Shown here in pieces: positions 44,160-64,000 of a stretch of DNA of 64,000 bases. Below the pieces are notes generated by a model. That model saw nothing but the letters and a program-made list of their open reading frames with translations, was not told where the DNA came from and did no database searches. Position 1 is the stretch's first letter. The number at the start of each line of letters is the position of its first letter. The stretch is from Metaphire vulgaris (taxonomy: Eukaryota > Annelida > Clitellata > Crassiclitellata > Megascolecidae). Both the position numbers and the translations under genes were made by a program. The stretch spans positions 3,671,115-3,735,114 of the forward strand of contig CM030834.1 in NCBI GenBank assembly GCA_018105865.1, given 5' to 3'.

Positions 44160-44720
44160 CAGCGTTTCCCAAACTGTGGGTCGCGACCCAAAAGTGGATC
44201 GCAGGGCTCTCTGAGTCTATAGTGGGTCGCGGGGTAACGCGAAATTAGATTAAAAAATGTCATTTTCTAACCAATACCACAATATCACAAGCCTTGAAAG
44301 TTGCAAGAAGGCTTAGGTCTTCAGAAATTTATATGTCTGCAATCATCCATACACGGCTTATAATAAAATGATTAGTGTTTTATGAAACTTTTATCCAATT
44401 TTAGTCGACAATAAGTTTGCAGGGTCACGGCATGTTACAAAGCCACTGAAGTGAGTCGCACAGTTCCAAAAAGTTAAGGAAATCCTGGCTTATAGTATTT
44501 TTAAAAATTAATCTTATTTTGCAATAACGCAAGGAAAGCGTATTCCGACCATTTTGCTCAGAAACTCCACTAACAATAGGGAATCTCTATGAACGCTCAA
44601 TTTGTTTTCACCTAACGGTTAAGCGATTTTGCCATACTCATAGGATTATTAAGACGCGTAACAAAGGTATGTTCCTAATAAAAAATTTTAAACAGATAAT
44701 TTTCAAGAAATTCAGTTATC
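44160..44720 (-). mobile_element. Family F3 element, minus orientation
   Basis: CAGCGTTTCCCAAACTGTGG opens the element. It carries the reverse complement of F3 as far as AATTTTCAAGAAATTC. With the copy at 44924-45684 it forms a long inverted pair. Confidence 0.72.
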
Positions 44721-44814
44721 GCATCATCCGCCGCGAGATGTGTGATTTCCGCCCCCAAATCAACGCTTGGGAAAGAAATCGAAAAGAAAGAAAACAAAAA
44801 AGATTACTATTATA

Positions 44815-44923
44815 GAGGCGAAAGGTGGCAAAGTGAATTGCGCGCTGTAGCGGTAGGCTGACGGAGCTGGTTCAGAGCCTGGCTTTCGTACAGGCAGTTA
44901 TGCCTCCTGACTCCTGAGCCAGA
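44815..44923 (+). mobile_element. tRNA-derived SINE, head part, split by an F3 element
   Basis: GAGGCGAAAGGTGGCAAAGT, GGTTCAGAGCCTGG (decayed B box) and CAGGCAGTTATGCCTCC. Its tail GGCCACTTTAAATCACGC resumes at about 45692, after the F3 element at 44924-45684, so F3 inserted into the SINE. Confidence 0.72.
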
Positions 44924-45684
44924 GTTTCCCAAACATTTTGAAACCGCGGCCCACTTCGGCGGTTTTGTAATAACGTGCCGTGATCCGAGACAGAGCATGT
45001 AATATTTTCAAAAATGCATTATGCTCCATCTGGCGAACGTTAGTTGAAAAAACTTCTGTGTTTTGAATAAATGACAGAGCAAACGCTCTGATTCGATTCG
45101 AATGAAAATATGGCAAATATATTAAGATAAATTATTTATTTTTTGTAAAAAAAAATAGGAAAAGGAGAGAATTCGATATTGAAATTTCTTGAAAATTTCT
45201 TTTTACAATTTTCAAATAACATACCTTTGTTACGCGTCTTAAAGAACCTATGAGCATGGCAAAATTGCTTAACCGTCAGGTGCATCCCTCCGCTTGAATA
45301 AGAATCCTATTAGTGGAGTCTCAGAGCAAAATGATGGGAAATTGGAATACGCCAAATAAGATTAAATTTAAAAATTAGGGTCTTACTAAACTTCTGGAAC
45401 TGCGATAATTTCAGCGAATTTGTAACATGCTGCGACCCTGCAAACTTATTGTCAACTAAAACGGGATAAAACACTAATAATTTTATTATAAGTCGTGTTT
45501 GGAGGATTGCAGGCACATAAATTTCTTAAAACCAAAGCCTTCTTGCAACTTTCAAAACTTGTGACATTGTGGTATTAGTTAGAAAATGACACTTTTGAAT
45601 CTAATTTCGCGCTACCCCGCGACCCACTAGACTGAGCCCTGCGACCTACTTTTGGGTCACGACCCACAGTTTGGGAAACACTGT
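44924..45684 (+). mobile_element. Family F3 element inserted in a SINE
   Basis: CAGAGTTTCCCAAACATTTTG at the left and CCACAGTTTGGGAAACACTG at the right. About 760 bp, no coding frame. It is in opposite orientation to 44160-44720. Confidence 0.75.
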
Positions 45685-58096
<12,412 letters not shown>

Positions 58097-58277
58097 TGAT
58101 GTGCACGGGTGCAGTCACGATGGAAATGTTTGTTTTCCCGGGTAAAATTCGAACTGAATACGTATGGAAACTCGAGGTTCAGCTGAGGTGGTCAACCGAG
58201 CCGACTATATACATGTAGACGGTTCCCCTTAACAATTAGAGATGTAAGACCTTATCTACTAGTATTAGATACAACTA

Positions 58278-58283
58278 AATAAA
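58278..58283 (+). terminator. Candidate TTLL1 polyadenylation signal
   Basis: AATAAA about 180 bases after the TTLL1 stop. Other A-rich hexamers follow further on, so the choice is uncertain. Confidence 0.45.
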
Positions 58284-60629
58284 ACCTGAAAGACATGAAG
58301 AGCGATGGCTTTATGAAGCCAACAGCTGTGCCATTGAACTTAAGAATACTTTTGTGGTGGGACTAAGAAAAAAAGCGGTGTGAAGATACAAAAAGTAGAA
58401 CCAGTGAAGATGTACAAGAACAGAGATGGAAGGCCACAACATGAGCAGTTTTGACAATTTATTTATGAAAATTCAGAGTTACTTGGTATATTTTAAATAC
58501 AGAATTTGACAGCAATCATTTCAAAGGACGATATGAAAGTGAAATGAACCGAAACTATCCATAATAAAGTGTATGTGATATATTTAGGAACAGTAAATAA
58601 TTGGCATGTATTTAATTTATTTTTTTATTAAATCTAATTTATTAAATTGTTTAATTTAAATTTAAATGTAATTAACAATATTATTTAGCGTGGTGCAAAA
58701 ATACCTCTGTATATTTTTCTATGATTTCAACGGTTTTTCACTGAAAATGCTTTGGATGAAAACTATCAAAACTAAGGACTTGCAGTTGCTTAAAATAGCA
58801 GAAATTGTCATTGGATACGGATTTTATGGATAGCTATTAAGTAATTCAACAAAACATGATTTAATTAAAACAAGAAATCCGATATGCTGTCTTTAATGAA
58901 ATTGCTACTTAAACAGATTTAAACAGTACCAGGCATTAACAGTTACAGTCAAAGTTTGCCTCATAAAATACAATTACCCAAATCACCCATTGACAAGAAA
59001 TGAGAACGTAGACATTCAGTTTTATTAAGCAAAACTCCTATCAGTGATGACAACCATAAGTTAGGTTACAAGTGAACAGTAGAAAGTTTACCATAAATAA
59101 TCATAACAAGAAGACGGTAACATTAGAAATACTGAAAGCACTCGATTTACAGTTTCAACGACCAAATTCAGCTTCTGCTATTGCTTCAGAATTTACAATA
59201 TGATTTTATTGAACCCGATGCTTGACAATGTCACAAAAGCAAATTCATTCCATTCAATTTAAGTCTATACCGGTATCTGCATATCACTTGCCTAAGAACG
59301 CCTGGTAAAGTGCCCACCGTGATCATGGCACTATAAAATCTGTTGCAATCAAAATGATTAGCTGATGATGATGACTGCAAAGCATTGCGAGGCAAAACTT
59401 CTCTTGTCAAAATTATACTGGTACAGTTTGACTGCAAAGTTATCTAGTAAACATAAACACATTCCCTGGCCCATTATAAGAAGTTAGGCAGATACAAAAA
59501 TTAGTAGAGGCTTAGTTATTACTCTGTGAAGTTTCAGCATTGAAATAATGCTCCGTTTGTTGTTGTTGCTGGTACAGCAATTTGTCATACAACCTACAAT
59601 CTGTTATGTTTAGTCCACTGGTTAAATGCTACTTAACAGAAACATGTACGACAACTAACTATCCACTAGTATCTGACATCTGAGTGAATATTAGTGTTTT
59701 ACTGTTCCTTAAAATCCGTAACAAATCTTATAACATCAGCAATGTTATTTACTGAGCATCAGCTACAGTAAACAGAATAAAATTATATTCTGACTGGAGT
59801 TTGTAACAATGCAAAATAAATAATTTAATCTGTTACTGAGCCTGTAAATGTTTTGTCATAATTAGCAGTTACCATATCCCAAAATATTCCGATTTTATGA
59901 CAAGAAATCGGGTCAAAACAAAGGAACGTGGTAATACACTAACAGTGCAGAACTAGTAACAAAAAGACAAGATACTAAAACAAATGATAAATGCATATTT
60001 TTCTAACACACAGTCATAACCTTACTAAGAATTTCGAACTTATTTCATCTTTAATGTATTTCTCAACGGCAGTAATTTGCAATTTCAAAGTATGGTACTA
60101 GGCTCACAATATTGAAAGCATATGAAGTCAGATGTAAAACTTTTATGAAAAACTTTGCACCATTTTGTAGACAAATTGTGGCGAACTTCAGATGCTGGGG
60201 ATTTATAAGCTTATAATGATAAATAAATACCAGTAATAACAGGATTTTAAGTGGTTTATTATGGTCTCTGTCCTGTGTTAAAAGTAGCTGAGAGTTAATT
60301 TTGCTTGCACTTCTGCAAGACAGATATTTCAATGTAAGGTCAAGACAAGCAAGTATCTTCTGCACGATAAAGAATAGTGTTCTATCAACCTTCTGGAGAG
60401 TCAACAAGAAGTTGATCAAGCTCTGTACTGACACTAATCTTGTAATGCCAAAAATACAGTTTGGTACTGTCCATAAAAGGCCAGGAGATTTTTCTTTCAT
60501 TGTGGACAGTTCTTAAATTTAACTTATTTGACACACTAGAAAACAAATATGGCAAAAGATATACAAAACAGACGAGATTTGCCAGCACCAACAAAGGGTT
60601 TTGGCATCATGTCACATGCAAAGTCCATT
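58284..60629. other. Convergent 3' region between TTLL1 and PDE
   Basis: AT-rich with no coding domain, repeat or RNA gene that I can identify. It presumably holds the two 3' UTRs. TTTATT at 60255-60260 (AATAAA on minus) is one candidate poly(A) signal for the phosphodiesterase gene. Confidence 0.5.
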
Positions 60630-60788
60630 TCACGATGATATTATTTGTCCATCTGTGTTGTTTTCACTGTCTTCTTCATCTTTATTATTCTCCGATGTCC
60701 GGTTCTCAGCAAGTTGTTGCCATTGCCAGCGATTGCTCAGGCACCCGTCCAATAACGGCTGGAATCCATCATTGAACTTTGCAAATGC
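60630..60788 (-). CDS. PDE terminal exon
   Basis: Acceptor GATTTCAG then GCATTTGC. 52 residues: [40 protein letters not shown], then [12 protein letters not shown] and TGA (60630-60632). Phase 0 start. Confidence 0.92.
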   Translation of the reverse strand, partial: AFAKFNDGFQPLLDGCLSNRWQWQQLAENRTSENNKDEEDSENNTDGQIISS

Positions 60789-63110
60789 CTGAAATCAAAA
60801 TTCAACCAATAATACAATTGGAATTGAAAGGAATAAAATGTAAATCCATAACTTTGAAACTTAATATGTTGGTTTACTATCCTGTTTAACAGATACTACT
60901 ACATGGGTCACATATCTGGTATTGCTGGGCTGCGGGGAACATGTATGCACAGTTGCACATAATTTATTTACATGAGTTTGCTGATCAAACGCTTGCAGAA
61001 TGGCCAATATAGGCTAAATAAATTTTCTTCAACATTTTCAGATTTACAAGTAGTAGTATTGGTCCATTTTTACTTGCACAATGTTCACACACACGTACAA
61101 CATGCCCACACACAGCAATTAACAGGTGTTTGGAACCAACAAACTACACCATTCACTGGTTCCATTGAACCAGTTTTGGATTTGCTCCATGTCTAGCAGG
61201 GATTAGCTTTCTACATGGTCTTCTATCCTGGGCACAATGTACAAATCTTTTCACTCTGTTCCTTCCTATTACATCTTCATGTTGTTTCTTCAACTCTCTG
61301 CCAGCTATTCTCTCAATGTCAATCACAAATGAGTCTTAATGTTCTCATTTCTGCTCCATATAATGAATAATAAAAGAATAAAACTATAATTTCATTTAAG
61401 AATTTGTAAATGGTATGTTTATCCATTCAGCCCAAACAAACCATGTTGGAAAGAGTAAAACAAAGGAAACTCCATCTTTTTGGACACATATGCAGAAAGA
61501 AAGAGGACAGAAAGATCAAAGCTCAAAGATCAAAGCTCTATTGTTTGGAATAATGAAGAGTGCCAATAAGAGAGGGAGACCACACAAGGAATGGTGTGAT
61601 GATATTGAAGAATGGTGTGGAAGCAGTTAACAGGATCTTAGTCACAGAGAAACGGACAGAAAAGAATGGCAGAAAACTGTGGAGATGGCATTATACACCA
61701 ATGGGCGATGAGCCCACGGTTAATGATGATGATGATGATGTTTATCCATTACTCTTAGAATCAATAATAATAATTTCTATTACCTTCACAATCTTCACAA
61801 TTAGGCTGCTAAAGCCTAAATTAAGTAAAGTAAGTAAAGTAAAATCTCGTAAACTTCTACAGCGCCTCGGAAAGCAGCACAGCAGTAGCTGCTTATTCTT
61901 ATGCGCTTAATCTTTCTTGAAATAGCTATAGCCAGGGTGGTTTGTCGGCCGGGCAAAGGTCAGTGTATCTATGAGGCGGCGGGTCAGGTTGTTGTTGCTA
62001 TGGGGGAAATGACTTTTCGAATAGGAAGGTTTTAAGTTTAGACCTAAAGGTTTGAGGAGACAGTGAAGGAATTAAAGGAAATGAGGATTCGGAGCTTATT
62101 GTTTGACCATGTCGTAGGCTGCGGAGGGAGGCTGGAATTGAGTTCCAAAGTTCTGGTGCGGTGTATGAGAAAGCGCGGTTGCAGATTTTGAGTGATGACT
62201 GATTTAACAGGCGTGAAAGTGTGAGATGAGATGATGATCGTGTAGGTCGGGGAGGCTGAGGCGTTAAGAGTTTACGAAGGTAAACCGGTTTTGACGAATG
62301 AAGTGAACTATAAGTAATCGTTATTATCTTGTACTGTATACGTTCGGATATTTTAAGCCAGTGTAGTGACTTCAGTATGGGTGAAATATGGCAGAACTTT
62401 GGTGATTTGGTTACTGCTCGGGCTAGTGCATTTTGAATTGATTGTAATTTGTTGATGGAGGTTTTTGGGAGGTTATAGTAAAGGGAGTTTCAGTAATCCA
62501 GTTTGGAATGGACTATTGAAGTGGCGATTGTGGATGCAGTTTTGGTGTCAAGGCAAGGACGGAGGCGACGTAGATCGCGAATATGGGCATAGCAGGATTT
62601 CGATAGTTGGGAGATCTGTGATTCTAAATTTATGGATGAATCAATTTTGAAACCAAGATTTTTTGCAGTTGGAGCAGGGGTTATTGTGGTATCTGGAGTC
62701 AAGACTAGCTTTGGACTGTCAATTTTTTTAATTTGTTGGGGTAGACCTATTAAGAGGAATTCAGTCTTGGATGGATTAAGAGCAAGGAGGTTAGATGACA
62801 TCCACGACGAAATAGACGAGAATGCTGATTCAAGCAAAGTAATTGATGTGTCAAATGAGGATGGCGAAAAGGACAGGAATCATTCTAATGCCATATAAAA
62901 ATGTCTTTTGATGTAGAGCAGAAAGCCATAAGCTAGACAAAAGCAGATTACCTGATAAATAGGCAGGCAAATGGAATCGATGAAGCTGATCTGCATCACA
63001 GGTAAAAGTGACTTCTTGTCTCTGTCCATCATGTCGATCGGCTTCTCCTTCAGCTCCTTCTTTTCAAGATCCCCTTGATCAAAGAACTCACTTGCAATCA
63101 GCTCAGCCAC
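60630..63110 (-). CDS. PDE5/PDE11-type cyclic nucleotide phosphodiesterase, last two coding exons
   Basis: Join 62952-63110 and 60630-60788 (minus strand), 105 residues plus stop. This is the C-terminal end of the class I PDE catalytic domain that hydrolyses cGMP and/or c[23 protein letters not shown] and [17 protein letters not shown] match the PDE5/6/11 branch. The Gln of VMQ and Phe of ISF are the purine-clamp residues. Exon 2 continues [30 protein letters not shown] and an acidic tail. No CaaX box, so not PDE6-like. PLLDGC and QLAE resemble PDE5; SICLPIYQ resembles PDE11. The GAF domains and most of the catalytic domain lie beyond the right edge. Confidence 0.92.
60789..61399. other. PDE last intron, 3' part
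   Basis: No gene. Around 61195-61330 the minus strand resembles a decayed LINE tail (GATAGAAGACCATGTAGAAAGC, AGAGAATAGCTGGCAGAGAG), too broken to define. Confidence 0.45.
61400..61741 (+). pseudogene. LINE reverse transcriptase C-terminal tail
   Basis: [40 protein letters not shown] sequence, then [14 protein letters not shown], ending in a GAT tract (61722-61741). It is a third LINE lineage in the window. Frame broken. Confidence 0.8.
61855..62880 (-). pseudogene. CR1/L2-like LINE reverse transcriptase fragment
   Basis: Minus strand: [56 protein letters not shown], then past a stop (after SKLDY) NSLYYNLPK and, lower down, [20 protein letters not shown]. This is the thumb/C-terminal part of a non-LTR reverse transcriptase. 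Its 3' end (ACTTCTACAGCGCC near 61850) resembles the ends of the SINE-like units, suggesting they share its tail. Confidence 0.85.
62952..63110 (-). CDS. PDE penultimate coding exon
   Basis: Acceptor TTAATAG then GTGGCTGAG, donor TATCAG/GTAATC. 53 codons, phase 0 at both ends: [53 protein letters not shown]. Confidence 0.94.
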
Positions 63111-63129
63111 CTATTAACACAGTATGAAT

Positions 63130-63220
63130 ACATGATTATACAGTATATATATACTGTATAATATATATATATATATGTATATACATATGTATATATATAT
63201 ATATATATATATTAAATGCA
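63130..63220. repeat. AT/ATGT microsatellite
   Basis: Alternating AT with scattered TATGTATATA units. A second AT tract is at 63424-63470. Confidence 0.95.
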
Positions 63221-63221
63221 T

Positions 63222-63420
63222 TTATCAATCAATCAGAAACTTCTATGGTGCCACTATCATAATGCCCAAGGCATCAGCCAATGGCGCACCAAATCCAAAT
63301 AGAATAAGAACCAGGTCAATCCGGAAGATCAGTCAGAACAGCGGAGAGCAATATAAGGGGATAAGCCAAGTCGAAAAGGTATGTTTTAAGACCAGATCTG
63401 AAAGATGATAAATTGTTAAA
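63222..63420 (+). mobile_element. SINE-like unit
   Basis: TCAATCAATCAGAAACTTCT, ATAATGCCCAAGGCATCAGC, GGCGCACCAAATCC, GACCAGATCTGAAAGATG. Same family as 48760-48980, flanked on both sides by AT tracts. Confidence 0.75.
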
Positions 63421-63689
63421 TGTTATATATATATATATATATATATAATTTTATATATATATAAATATATATGTATATTAGATGCCGTCTATACACATAT
63501 ATCATTAGACATGATACCACTATTATTATTAATGCACAGTATAAAGAATCAATTCAAAAAGTTATTGCGACGTAAGCATACAACAGTCATTTGGCATATT
63601 GATACATGGTGATTTTTCGTTTCGATTCTTACTAATAGTGATTTGTCATTCTTAAGCTTCATATATGCTTGCATACCTTATTAACATTA

Positions 63690-64000
63690 TGGTCATTGAG
63701 TGACATTGGTTTGATCAATAATTACACCAATGTTGCAAGCAGACTGACTAGTGCTATTAGATTTAATGGGGTTTATGTTGTTAAATTTACTGAGATGACA
63801 TGGGGTCCCAAGGAGGAGAAATTCAGTTTTTGAAGGGTTTATAGCAAGTCTATTATTGTACATCCAAGACTGAATATTTTGCAAACAACCAGATAAATTA
63901 TTGTAATTATCCAATGAAGATGAGGAAGTCTGATTGTCAAAAGCAGTAAAAACACTGTGCGTCATTGGCGTATAAATGGTAGCCGATAGAAAATCTGAGA
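63690..64000 (-). pseudogene. LINE reverse transcriptase fragment at the right edge
   Basis: Minus strand: [55 protein letters not shown], then a stop after QTNVTQ. Homologous in type to 61855-62880 but a different copy. It continues beyond the window. Confidence 0.82.

Noticed and set aside
59231..59437. Short minus-strand frame with an RT-like look
   Set aside because: No conserved motif of reverse transcriptase is present.
60063..60500. 145-codon minus-strand frame near the PDE 3' end
   Set aside because: Lies after the PDE stop codon in AT-rich sequence; no domain; probably 3' UTR.

Overview
The window looks like nuclear DNA of an animal, most likely a marine invertebrate. It is AT-rich, has spliced genes with GT-AG introns, and is crowded with decayed non-LTR retrotransposons, tRNA-derived SINEs, microsatellites and dozens of short non-autonomous DNA transposons. 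I cannot name the species. Only three genes are supported: a steroid-sulfatase-like arylsulfatase (minus strand), a TTLL1-type tubulin glutamylase (plus strand) and the 3' end of a PDE5/PDE11-type cyclic nucleotide phosphodiesterase (minus strand).

Layout. Positions 1-18482 (copy A) and 23130-41340 (copy B) are two direct copies of one segment. A 4.6-kb spacer of repeats (18483-23129) separates them. Copy B carries arylsulfatase exons 2-6 (33651-38564). Exon 1, which holds the catalytic cysteine, lies just outside the duplicated segment at 41589-41835. The six exons join in frame into a complete 574-residue protein. Copy A carries the same exons 2-6 (10069-14659) but has no exon 1 of its own. 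It has also lost the acceptor AG of exon 4 and has a one-base deletion giving an early stop in exon 6, so it is best read as a 5'-less duplicated pseudogene. Several transposon insertions are present in one copy and absent, with an intact empty site, from the other; they post-date the duplication.

From 41836 to 46417 is the interval between the divergently oriented arylsulfatase and TTLL1 genes, filled largely with small transposons. TTLL1 runs from 46418 to 58096 in 14 exons and gives 424 residues. It faces the phosphodiesterase gene, whose last two coding exons are at 62952-63110 and 60630-60788; the rest of that gene lies beyond the right edge. The 2.5 kb between the two facing 3' ends shows no further gene.

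The three genes do not form a pathway: sulfate ester hydrolysis in the secretory system, microtubule glutamylation in cilia and axons, and cyclic nucleotide hydrolysis. The most interesting features are the partial duplication that leaves two tandem sets of sulfatase 3' exons behind one catalytic exon, and a rich collection of hAT-like miniature elements, many with readable 8-bp target-site duplications.
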